Assembly (NCBI GenBank): GCA_023144675.1
Contig: JAGLFE010000135.1
Coordinates: 1 to 5,617 of the forward strand
Length of the DNA: 5,617 nucleotides
Direction: 5' to 3'
Source of the DNA: Thiomargarita sp.
Lineage (GTDB): Bacteria > Pseudomonadota > Gammaproteobacteria > Beggiatoales > Beggiatoaceae
The position numbers and the translations under genes were made by a program. This document shows, piece after piece, positions 1 through 5,552 of the stretch. Under the pieces are notes generated by a model. It saw nothing but the letters and a program-made list of their open reading frames with translations, was not told the DNA's origin and ran no database searches. The stretch's first letter is position 1. Each line of letters starts with the position of its first letter.

Positions 1-150
1 ATTAAGCCAAATATGTATCGTAGCTAAAGAAATAAAACCATCAAAAATTTTAGGTATACGTTCCCATCTAACAACAAGACGACCTTATTTACGTTGAAAC
101 CAAGCAAATGTTCGTTCCATCTAAACTTTAGTGGGATAGGTTCCTGACAT
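1..150 (-). pseudogene. C-terminal remnant of an IS5-type DDE transposase
   Basis: Reading the minus strand from about 150 to 1 in one frame gives a recognisable transposase tail: GTYPTKV, a TAG stop at 123-121, MERTFAWFQRK, a TAA stop at 87-85, then GRLVVRWERIPKIFDGF and a hydrophobic end (ISLATIHIWLN). The ERTFAW...RLVVRWE pattern is the region around the catalytic glutamate of IS5-family DDE transposases. Two in-frame nonsense codons and the lack of any upstream transposase sequence before the rlmN 3' end show that it is dead and truncated at its N-terminal side. The C-terminal end and any terminal inverted repeat lie left of the window. The family call is from motif memory; the subgroup is not determined. 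Confidence 0.75.
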
Positions 151-180
151 TGAGTGTGAATTTATTTTTATGAACATCTA

Positions 181-1281
181 TTATAAAGTATTCGTCAAAT
201 TTTTCTTTTTATTTAACACCTTTCCTGCCAATTGACCACAAGCTGCATCAATATCATTACCTCTAGTTTTCCTAGTTACCGTTACTAAACCACCTTGCAA
301 AAGTATATTGCGAAATTGGTCTATTTTATCTTGGCTACTGCATTGATAATCACTTTGTGAAAATTGATTAAACGGAATAAGGTTTATTTTAGCAGGCAAA
401 TTTCGTAATAATTTAACTAATTGTTTAGCTTGATTAGGATCATCATTAACTCCTTTTAGCATAACATATTCAAAGGTAATATGGCGACGATGTTGTTCTC
501 CTTTTATATAATCATGACAAGCTGCGATTAACGGTTTAATTGGATATTTTTTATTAATCGGCACCAATTTATTCCGTAAATCATCATTAGGCGCATGGAG
601 TGAAATGGCAAAACTAACAGGGCATTCTGTTTTTAAACGATTTATAGCTGGAATAATACCTACCGTACTTAAAGTAATACGCCGCCAAGATAAGCCATAA
701 GCAAAATCATCCAACATAATACGCATCGCTTTGATAACATTATTAAAATTGGTCAATGGTTCGCCCATTCCCATCATTACTACATTAGTAATCGTTCTTT
801 GTTTTTTAGCAACTGGAATAAATTCTTCGTCCTGATTCATACCTGAAAATAGTACATGTTCAGCTAACCATAATTGGGCAATAATTTCACCCGTGGTTAA
901 ATTACGATTAAATCCTTGTTTGGCGGTTGCGCAAAATTGGCAATCTAGCGCACATCCAACTTGCGAAGAAATACATAAAGTATGACGTTCTTCTTCAGGA
1001 ATTAGCACCATTTCAACACTATTTTGCTCATCCAATTGTAATAACCATTTATGCGTGCCATCTTCAGATAATTGATGCAAAATTACTTTTGGTATGGAAA
1101 TATAAGCAACTGCTTTTAACTTTTGCCGCAATGCTTTACTTAAATTGCTCATCATATCAAAATCAAGAACTCCCAATTGATGAATCCATTTCATCACTTG
1201 CGTAGCTCGAAAAGGTTTTTCACCAATCTCGGCAAAAAATTCACTTAAAGCGGTTTGATCCATGTCTAATAAATTAATCAT
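181..1281 (-). CDS. rlmN: Dual-specificity RNA methyltransferase RlmN (23S rRNA A2503 / tRNA A37 C2-methyltransferase)
   Basis: RlmN is a cytosolic radical-SAM enzyme that methylates C2 of adenosine 2503 in 23S rRNA and of adenosine 37 in some tRNAs. Visible hallmarks, numbered from the ATG at 1281 (366 residues): the N-terminal segment INLLD...GEKPFRATQVMKWIHQ typical of the family; the radical-SAM cluster motif CALDCQFC with C110, C114 and C117; C103 in TLCISSQVG; the SAM-binding GMGEP at 171-175; and C348 in DAACGQLAG, the cysteine that carries the methyl group in E. coli. Length is close to the 384-residue E. coli enzyme. A TTG 12 bases upstream (1293) would add four residues; the ATG is preferred because it aligns with the conserved INLLD start. 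Neither start has a good Shine-Dalgarno. The stop TAA is followed at once by TAG. It lies 15 bases after the upstream coiled-coil gene, probably in the same operon. Confidence 0.96.
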   Translation of the reverse strand: MINLLDMDQTALSEFFAEIGEKPFRATQVMKWIHQLGVLDFDMMSNLSKALRQKLKAVAYISIPKVILHQLSEDGTHKWLLQLDEQNSVEMVLIPEEERHTLCISSQVGCALDCQFCATAKQGFNRNLTTGEIIAQLWLAEHVLFSGMNQDEEFIPVAKKQRTITNVVMMGMGEPLTNFNNVIKAMRIMLDDFAYGLSWRRITLSTVGIIPAINRLKTECPVSFAISLHAPNDDLRNKLVPINKKYPIKPLIAACHDYIKGEQHRRHITFEYVMLKGVNDDPNQAKQLVKLLRNLPAKINLIPFNQFSQSDYQCSSQDKIDQFRNILLQGGLVTVTRKTRGNDIDAACGQLAGKVLNKKKNLTNTL

Positions 1282-1296
1282 ACTTTTTAGCAAAGG

Positions 1297-1878
1297 CTAT
1301 TGATTATTATAGCGTTCTAATTTTTGTGTTTCCTTCATTTGAGTACATAAACTTTGATTAACTTTAAAAGTACATAATGTATTATCTAATAATGGTGTTT
1401 TAAAAATAATAAATACAAAGGCAATAATACATAAAATACCTAATCCAAGTCCCATTAATAAACCTTTTACTAAACTATTATCACTACCTCCATATCGTAA
1501 TAATTCCATTTTTTCTTTTTCTAACTTTTTATTCTTTTCTATTGCATCATCACGTTCTTGTTTCAATATTTTAACATCTCTATTAAAATCTTTACGTGTA
1601 ATGTCAGATTCCTGTTTTAATTTTTGATATTGTTTTTCCCGCATTGTAACTTGCTGATTTAATTTCATTAATTCTTGTGCTTGTACTTGTTGTGCGCCTC
1701 TCAAACGATTATTTTTATTAGAAATACTTTTTTCGGCTACTACTTGTAAGCGTGATAATTCTACTTTAGCTGAATTAAGTTGTTCAATTTTAACCCGAGT
1801 TCTTGTTTGCGCATCTTCAATACGACTAATTCTTTCTTCAAGCTCAATTTTTCTTAACTGTTCTGTGGTAAGTTTCAT
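1297..1878 (-). CDS. Hypothetical coiled-coil protein with one transmembrane segment
   Basis: I do not recognise this 193-residue protein as a named family. Residues about 1-127 are almost entirely charged and helical (rich in E, K, Q and R with regularly spaced L/I/V), consistent with a long coiled coil. A glycine-containing turn (YGGSDNS, about 129-135) precedes one strongly hydrophobic segment at about 138-159 (GLLMGLGLGILCIIAFVFIIF). About 34 residues follow, with two cysteines (C169, C178) that could form a disulfide if the tail is periplasmic. There is no signal peptide. The lysine-rich stretch before the membrane segment suggests a cytoplasmic coiled coil and an external tail (positive-inside rule, inference). 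The ATG at 1878 is the only sensible start, since the ATG just upstream is followed directly by a stop. The TAG stop lies 15 bases before the rlmN ATG, so co-transcription is likely, but a functional link is not established. Confidence 0.75.
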   Translation of the reverse strand: MKLTTEQLRKIELEERISRIEDAQTRTRVKIEQLNSAKVELSRLQVVAEKSISNKNNRLRGAQQVQAQELMKLNQQVTMREKQYQKLKQESDITRKDFNRDVKILKQERDDAIEKNKKLEKEKMELLRYGGSDNSLVKGLLMGLGLGILCIIAFVFIIFKTPLLDNTLCTFKVNQSLCTQMKETQKLERYNNQ

Positions 1879-1910
1879 ATTTACATTATTTCAAAAAAAA
1901 ATTATTTTAG

Positions 1911-1916
1911 ATTATA
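1911..1916 (-). promoter_or_regulatory. Candidate -10 box for the coiled-coil gene/rlmN transcript
   Basis: The minus strand reads TATAAT here, 32 bases before the ATG at 1878. The hexamer about 17 bases upstream (ATATTT) is a poor -35 match, so this rests mainly on the -10 in a very AT-rich spacer. It lies inside a short direct repeat (TATAGTTTA at 1913-1921 and 1923-1931, ten-base period), which could bind a regulator or be chance. Confidence 0.35.
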
Positions 1917-1940
1917 GTTTACTATAGTTTAATAAATATA

Positions 1941-1949
1941 TGCTATAAT
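1941..1949 (+). promoter_or_regulatory. Candidate extended -10 promoter for tsaC
   Basis: The plus strand reads TGCTATAAT: a perfect TATAAT hexamer with the TGn extension that can replace a strong -35 element. The upstream -35 region is weak. A start site near 1956 would give a leader of roughly 107 bases before the TTG start of tsaC. AT-rich background makes chance matches likely, so confidence is moderate. Confidence 0.45.
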
Positions 1950-2062
1950 TAAGCCAGCATTTTTTTATTTGCATAACTTTAGTTCTTAAAAAAACTTTAT
2001 TAAGTATATAAAAAATTTCATATATTATCAATATTTAATCCATTAATTTTTAGGCATATTTA

Positions 2063-2617
2063 TTGAACAATTGGCATTTAAAAAAAGCTACTTATCATTT
2101 AAACAAAGGTCGAATTATTGCATATCCTACCGAAGCTGTATATGGTTTAGGTTGTAATCCGCTTGATCGAATAGCGGTAAATCGTTTGCTAGAATTAAAG
2201 CAACGTAAATGGCAAAAAGGACTCATTTTAATTGCAGCAAATTATCAACAATTAATACCTTTTATTCAAATTTTACCTACTGAAATAGAAAATAAAATTT
2301 TAGCAAGTTGGATAAATCCAATCACTTGGTTATTACCAGCTAAGTCTCATGTTCCCTATTGGTTGCGAGGAAAATCGGATAAATTAGCCGTTCGAGTAAC
2401 TACCCATCAACAAGCTAATAAATTATGCCAATATTTTGGTGGCGCATTAGTTTCCACCAGTGCGAATATAAGTAATCATCCAGCAGCTAAAACTGATTTT
2501 AAAGTAAGGCAAATATTTCATAATAAATTAGATTATATTTTATCTGGACAAATTGGTGAACAGGAACGACCAACTGAAATTCGGGATGCTTTGACAGATA
2601 AAATTTTGCGTGTTTAA
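2063..2617 (+). CDS. tsaC: Threonylcarbamoyl-AMP synthase TsaC (YrdC/Sua5 family)
   Basis: TsaC makes threonylcarbamoyl-AMP from L-threonine, bicarbonate and ATP in the cytosol; TsaB/TsaD/TsaE then transfer the group to A37 of ANN-decoding tRNAs (t6A). The 184-residue product matches the single-domain TsaC form (E. coli, 190 residues) throughout: YPTEAVYGLG at 21-30, ELKQR at 44-48 followed by KGLILIAAN at 52-60, LAVRVT at 108-113, STSAN at 131-135 and the C-terminal TEIRDALT at 171-178. It lacks the extra C-terminal domain of Sua5. The start is TTG: an in-frame TAG at 2051-2053 rules out anything further upstream, and an AGG at 2052-2054 lies eight bases before it. Tandem TAA TAA stops end the gene. 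The ssrA promoter begins about 30 bases downstream and no clear terminator separates them. Confidence 0.95.
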   Translation: MNNWHLKKATYHLNKGRIIAYPTEAVYGLGCNPLDRIAVNRLLELKQRKWQKGLILIAANYQQLIPFIQILPTEIENKILASWINPITWLLPAKSHVPYWLRGKSDKLAVRVTTHQQANKLCQYFGGALVSTSANISNHPAAKTDFKVRQIFHNKLDYILSGQIGEQERPTEIRDALTDKILRV

Positions 2618-2647
2618 TAAAATTTGCAGATATTTTTTTAATTTTAA

Positions 2648-2676
2648 TTGACAAATAGAATTTTAGTTTATATACT
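2648..2676 (+). promoter_or_regulatory. Strong sigma-70 promoter of ssrA
   Basis: A perfect -35 TTGACA (2648-2653), an exact 17-base spacer and a -10 TATACT (2671-2676, one base off consensus) lie 33 bases before the mature tmRNA 5' end. Transcription would begin near 2683, leaving a 5' precursor of about 27 bases for removal by RNase P. The near-consensus form fits a highly expressed stable RNA. Confidence 0.88.
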
Positions 2677-2709
2677 AACTAATAATAAGGTCAGTAATCT
2701 TTCCCAATT

Positions 2710-3068
2710 GGGGGCGAATTGGTTTCGACGTGGGTTACAAACCCTAAAGTGCATGTCGAGTGGCAGAATAACTCGTAAAATTAACTGCAACATAAGATAG
2801 TCGCAAACGACGACGTCTACGCTCTAGCAGCTTAATGCTAGCCTCTAGTTAGAAATGTGCTTGTGCATTTTTAAAACCTAGGGGTCGACTTCTTACAAGC
2901 TCGCAGAAATATTTGTTTGAGATTGCTCTGTTAAACTTATATCAAACTCGTTATTAAATTATCCTGCCTATCGGGTAATTAGTAATTAAATTTAATGATA
3001 GTGCTAAACATGTAGAGCTAAAGGCAGAGGATTTGCGGACGCGGGTTCGATACCCGCCGCCTCCACCA
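2710..3068 (+). ncRNA. ssrA: Transfer-messenger RNA (tmRNA)
   Basis: tmRNA works with SmpB to rescue stalled ribosomes and tag the unfinished protein for proteolysis. The 359-base gene has both ends intact. The 5' GGGGGCG pairs with CGCCTCC (3058-3064) as a seven-pair acceptor stem, and CCA is encoded at 3066-3068. The third pair is G2712-U3062, the G3-U70 identity element read by alanyl-tRNA synthetase. The T-arm is complete (stem GCGGG/CCCGC around loop TTCGATA, 3041-3057). The 5' tRNA-like part (GGTTTCGACG...) and the TAGTCGCAAACGACGA block before the tag match E. coli tmRNA closely. Its length is nearly that of E. coli (363). It is the one-piece form, not the permuted two-piece form. SmpB is not encoded in the window. 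Confidence 0.98.
2803..2835 (+). other. tmRNA tag-peptide reading frame, (A)NDDVYALAA
   Basis: The resume codon GCA (2803-2805) is followed by AAC GAC GAC GTC TAC GCT CTA GCA GCT and TAA (2833-2835), giving the tag ANDDVYALAA. The E. coli tag is ANDENYALAA, so only the EN pair is changed, to DV. The ALAA end that ClpXP and related proteases recognise is kept. Confidence 0.95.
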
Positions 3069-3128
3069 TTCATTTTTTAAATCTTATCAAAAAAACATTT
3101 CTCTTTGGCATTAATTTGCTCATAATTT

Positions 3129-3218
3129 GGTAGTCCTAAAATAGGTAGTGCTAAACCTGTTATGTCTTTGAGACCTGACAGGTTTTTTGAGAACATCACT
3201 ACTTTGTCCAGGACTACC
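3129..3218 (+). mobile_element. 90-bp MITE-like palindromic element, complete copy
   Basis: The element begins GGTAGTCCT and ends AGGACTACC, a perfect 9-bp terminal inverted repeat. Inside are a further inverted pair (GTAGTG at 3145-3150, CACTAC at 3197-3202) and a central 12-bp hairpin. It has no coding capacity and is bordered by an 8-bp direct repeat, so it looks like a non-autonomous element moved by a transposase supplied elsewhere. Eight-base duplications are made by several IS families (for example IS1595, ISAs1 and IS66); the parent cannot be named from this window. A second copy in the opposite orientation starts at 5553 and matches 61 of 65 bases with no gaps. Confidence 0.85.
3154..3188 (+). 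terminator. Hairpin plus T-run, likely rho-independent terminator of ssrA
   Basis: AACCTGTTATGT (3154-3165) pairs with ACCTGACAGGTT (3173-3184) across a 7-base loop, with one T-C mismatch (3163/3175) and one G-U pair. A run of six T (3183-3188) follows at the base of the stem. It is the first good terminator-like structure after tmRNA (86 bases downstream) and forms the core of the 90-bp mobile element, so the element probably supplies the terminator. Function is inferred. Confidence 0.6.
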
Positions 3219-3235
3219 CATAATTTAATTCTTAT

Positions 3236-3362
3236 CTGAAGTTACGCAAATAAAATAGAAACCAAGAAAATATAAGACTTTAGATTTTATATCTGTCTGT
3301 ATTGAATTTTCATAAGCCTTATAACATTTGGTTTTCAATTTTTCATATCTGCGTAACTTCAG
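3236..3362. mobile_element. 127-bp inverted-repeat element, MITE-like
   Basis: The ends are CTGAAGTTACGCA (3236-3248) and its exact complement TGCGTAACTTCAG (3350-3362). Similarity continues inward with small gaps: AGAAACCAAG...ATATAAG near the left end mirrors CTTATAAC...TTGGTTTTC near the right end, so about 45 bases at each end are related and the whole unit could fold into one long hairpin. It shares no sequence with the 90-bp element and has no open frame of note. No convincing target duplication is seen; a TA dinucleotide lies near both ends (3233-3234 and 3363-3364) but is offset by one base on the left. It is probably an IS-derived non-autonomous element whose parent is not in the window. 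Confidence 0.7.
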
Positions 3363-3366
3363 TAAG

Positions 3367-3372
3367 TATTAT
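3367..3372 (+). promoter_or_regulatory. Weak candidate -10 box for the restriction-modification gene
   Basis: TATTAT lies five bases outside the right end of the 127-bp element and 55 bases before the ATG. No clear -35 hexamer stands at 16-18 bases upstream. If used, its -35 region would be the end of the repeat element, an arrangement known for some mobile elements. Low confidence. Confidence 0.25.
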
Positions 3373-3400
3373 AGAAACCTAAATAAACTCTACGACCTAA

Positions 3401-3417
3401 CCACCTAACGGTGGAAG
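3401..3417 (+). promoter_or_regulatory. Hairpin overlapping the ribosome binding site of the fused RM gene
   Basis: CCACC (3401-3405) and GGTGG (3410-3414) form a five-pair, GC-only-but-one stem with loop TAAC. The two last G of the stem begin the best Shine-Dalgarno candidate, GGAAG (3413-3417), ten bases before the ATG. When folded, the hairpin would hide part of it and lower translation. Just upstream ACCTAAC is repeated (3395-3401 and 3403-3409), so the same DNA could instead be an operator for self-repression, as some C5 methyltransferases do. Either role is inference. Confidence 0.45.
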
Positions 3418-3427
3418 ATATTAAAGA

Positions 3428-5392
3428 ATGAACGATTTTAAATTTATAGATTTATTTGCTGGAATTGGCGGATTTCATATTGCAATGGAAGAGTTAGGAG
3501 GGAAATGTGTTTTTTCTTCCGAAATAGACCCTTTTGCTAGAAAAACTTATGAACATAATTTTAAAAAGAAAAATCCTGACTTGTTTAAATCTGGGATGTT
3601 TAATGATGATATAAGAAAAATAAACCCTATAGATTTACCTGATTTTGATATTTTATGTGCAGGCTTTCCGTGTCAGCCCTTTAGCCAAGCTGGTTACAAG
3701 AGGGGTTTTAATGATACGCATAAGTCAGAGAGAGGTAATTTATTTTTTAATATTGTTGAAATATTAGAAGCAAAAAACCCACAAGCCTTTTTTTTGGAAA
3801 ATGTACGAGGTATTGTTAATCATGATAATGGAAATACCTTCAAGGTAATTAGTGATGTTATCGAAAATGAATTGAGGTATAGTTTTCACTATCAAGTAGT
3901 AAAAGCATCTGATTATGGTTTGCCACAACTAAGACCACGAACATTTATGATAGGATTTAAAAATGAGGGTGTATTATCAAACTTTTCATTTCCTCCTAAA
4001 GTACCTTTAAAATTTAATATGTCCGATGTTTGGGAAGGCGACTGCTCCAGAGAAATTGGATTTACTCTGAGAGTTGGTGGGCGAGGTTCAAATATCAATG
4101 ATAGAAGAAACTGGGATTCATATCTGGTAAATGGTGAAGTAAAGAAAATAATGCCTAAACAAGCGAGGAAAATGCAGGGATTTCCTGAAAGTTTTGAATT
4201 TCCAGTGCCAAATACACAAGCTATGAAACAGTTAGGTAACAGTGTTGCTGTTGATGCAATAAAAGCGTGTGGTAAAGCTATGATTGCTCATTTAGAAACA
4301 TTAACAACCACTAGAGAGAATATGGCAAATACTAAGAATAAAGGAGAGTGGACGGAACTGTATTCATTCTTAAAAGTTTTAAATGATAAAAAGCTGATGC
4401 TTGCTGATAAAAAACTAAATATTAACAACAATCTTGATCATTTTAATGTAACTAAAGTAACAACATTAAATATCGAAGAGTCATGTTATTTATTAGAAGA
4501 TGATTTTGTTCTAGTAAAAAATGATATAACAGGTTTTGAGAAAAATATTAGAGTATCTGATTTTTTAAATAGTAATGTACTAAAAGAATTAGCTGGATTA
4601 ATACGCTCTGGAAGTAAAACTTTTAATATTCCTGAATTTGACATAATACAAGATAAATTAGGCATTTCTATTACTAAGGGTGGGAGTAGTAATCAAAAAG
4701 CAGATATTGTTTTGGGTATAAACAATAATCAAATTTCAAAAGAAGATGAAGGGTTTGGAATCAAGTCGTATTTAGGAAGTAAGCCTACTTTACTGAATGC
4801 ATCTGGAAATACTAATTTCATTTTTGAAATCTTAAATTTGCAACCAAATAATATAGATAATGTAAACTCGATTAATACTAGGACAAAACTAAAAGATAGA
4901 ATTGAAAAAATACATACTCTAGGCGGAAGTTTTAAATTTAGCAAAATTGAAACTGAATCAATGGAATATAATCTTTCAATGGTGGATAGTTTAATTCCAG
5001 AAATTATATCAACAATGTTGCTGGAATTTTATTTAAATAGAACTAATGCAATAAGCTCTAATTTGGAAAACGTCTTTAATAAGGGAAATAAATTTAATAC
5101 TGATTTAATTTCATTGCAAGTAAAAGTAAAACGCTTATTAGTCTCGATATTATTAGGTTTTTTTGCAGGTAAAAAATGGGACGGTAGTTATGTTTCAAAT
5201 GGAACTATAGTGGTTAAAGACACAGGAGAACAGGTAGGGTTTCATATTATAGACAAGGATTCATTAGAAAATTATTTATTTGAAAATATTAAATTTGACA
5301 TTCCATCAACTACTAGACATAGATACGGTAATCTTATTTTAGAAAATGATGGAAATATTTATTTTAAACTTAATATGCAACTGAGATTTTAA
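3428..5392 (+). CDS. Fused type II restriction-modification protein: cytosine-C5 DNA methyltransferase + HpaII-family endonuclease
   Basis: One 654-residue frame holds two whole enzymes. The N-terminal half is a cytosine-C5 methyltransferase with its motifs in order: SAM-binding DLFAGIGGF (8-16), motif II acidic SEID (31-34), catalytic PCQPFSQAG (81-89, nucleophile C82), ENV (124-126), QLRPR (167-171), a short target-recognition region of about 70 residues containing GFTLRVGGRGS, motif IX around ARKMQGFP (246-253) and motif X GNSVAVDAI (270-278). After a short linker, residues about 299-654 match the HpaII restriction endonuclease family: NKGEWTELYSFLK (304-316), QKADI (423-427), GFGIKSYLGS (442-451) and TLLNASGNTNFIFEI (454-468). 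D426 and K446 are plausible PD-(D/E)XK-type catalytic residues, tentatively. That part is about 356 residues, the size of stand-alone HpaII. No frameshift or gap is seen. CCGG specificity is inferred from the family. No separate vsr or controller gene is present. Confidence 0.93.
   Translation: MNDFKFIDLFAGIGGFHIAMEELGGKCVFSSEIDPFARKTYEHNFKKKNPDLFKSGMFNDDIRKINPIDLPDFDILCAGFPCQPFSQAGYKRGFNDTHKSERGNLFFNIVEILEAKNPQAFFLENVRGIVNHDNGNTFKVISDVIENELRYSFHYQVVKASDYGLPQLRPRTFMIGFKNEGVLSNFSFPPKVPLKFNMSDVWEGDCSREIGFTLRVGGRGSNINDRRNWDSYLVNGEVKKIMPKQARKMQGFPESFEFPVPNTQAMKQLGNSVAVDAIKACGKAMIAHLETLTTTRENMANTKNKGEWTELYSFLKVLNDKKLMLADKKLNINNNLDHFNVTKVTTLNIEESCYLLEDDFVLVKNDITGFEKNIRVSDFLNSNVLKELAGLIRSGSKTFNIPEFDIIQDKLGISITKGGSSNQKADIVLGINNNQISKEDEGFGIKSYLGSKPTLLNASGNTNFIFEILNLQPNNIDNVNSINTRTKLKDRIEKIHTLGGSFKFSKIETESMEYNLSMVDSLIPEIISTMLLEFYLNRTNAISSNLENVFNKGNKFNTDLISLQVKVKRLLVSILLGFFAGKKWDGSYVSNGTIVVKDTGEQVGFHIIDKDSLENYLFENIKFDIPSTTRHRYGNLILENDGNIYFKLNMQLRF
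4313..4324 (+). promoter_or_regulatory. Possible internal translation start for a free endonuclease
   Basis: An in-frame ATG (4322-4324, residue 299) lies five residues before the conserved NKGEW that opens the HpaII-like domain, with the purine-rich AGAGAG (4313-4318) three bases upstream. Starting here would give a 356-residue protein, the normal size of a separate HpaII-type enzyme. The spacing is short for a strong Shine-Dalgarno. It may be a working second start or a relic of the two-gene ancestor. Confidence 0.35.
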
Positions 5393-5552
5393 ATATATAT
5401 AACAAAATACAGCTAAACTCAAGCGTTAGTAGGTATGTTAAACACATTTATACCTCTTCCAAAAAAAATAGTAACTATCTACCAATTAAAGCTTTAAATG
5501 CGAAAAATTTTAACATAATTGATGCGCTTCGTTTCTCAGCATTACATTTTAT
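5393..5552. other. Non-coding spacer after the RM gene
   Basis: This 160-base AT-rich stretch has no open frame and no hairpin with a T-run on the plus strand, so no terminator for the RM gene is evident. It contains ACTCAAGCGTTAG (5417-5429), which resembles the right end of some integron attC sites but lacks the matching left arm. Near its right end, GATGCGCTTCGTTTCTCAGCA (from 5521) has a relatively GC-rich look unlike its surroundings, perhaps a fragment of another dispersed repeat. The last eight bases, CATTTTAT (5545-5552), are the predicted target duplication of the adjacent element. Confidence 0.5.

Larger units (their letters stand above)
3121..3226. repeat. 8-bp target-site duplication flanking the 90-bp element
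   Basis: CATAATTT occurs at 3121-3128 directly before the element and again at 3219-3226 directly after it. The match stops at eight bases on both sides, which is the pattern left by a single transposition event of this element alone. Confidence 0.85.
3069..3427. other. 359-base non-coding interval between ssrA and the restriction-modification gene
   Basis: I see no gene here. The first 52 bases after tmRNA are plain AT-rich sequence, with a T6 run (3073-3078) and an A7 run (3089-3095) that could pair only weakly. The rest is mostly two separate inverted-repeat elements (3129-3218 and 3236-3362), only 17 bases apart, then a 65-base leader of the downstream gene with a hairpin beside its ribosome binding site. 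The interval looks like a preferred landing site behind ssrA, a common integration neighbourhood, but no ssrA 3'-end duplication (att site) is visible in the window. Confidence 0.7.

Noticed and set aside
927..1205. Plus-strand 92-codon open frame inside rlmN
   Set aside because: It lies wholly opposite conserved RlmN catalytic sequence and has no recognisable domain; a shadow frame.
2710..3068. ssrA as a genomic-island attachment site
   Set aside because: tmRNA 3' ends are often att sites, but no integrase gene and no second copy of the tmRNA 3' end occur in the window.
3073..3095. T6...A7 stretch just after tmRNA as an ssrA terminator
   Set aside because: The stem would be A-T only, and the T-run precedes rather than follows it; much weaker than the hairpin plus T6 at 3154-3188.
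3913..4098. Minus-strand 61-codon open frame inside the methyltransferase domain
   Set aside because: Antisense to conserved methyltransferase motifs, no ribosome binding site or domain seen; a shadow frame.
4729..4944. Minus-strand 71-codon open frame inside the endonuclease domain
   Set aside because: Antisense to the conserved GFGIKSYLGS/TLLNAS region; hydrophobic composition follows from the complementary strand.
5398..5430. Possible integron attC site after the RM gene (ACTCAAGCGTTAG at 5417-5429 with TAAC at 5400-5403)
   Set aside because: The right part looks like the end of some attC sites, but the span to TAAC is only about 30 bases, no pairing left arm is present, and no attC/attI junction precedes the gene. 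Probably chance or a degraded fragment.
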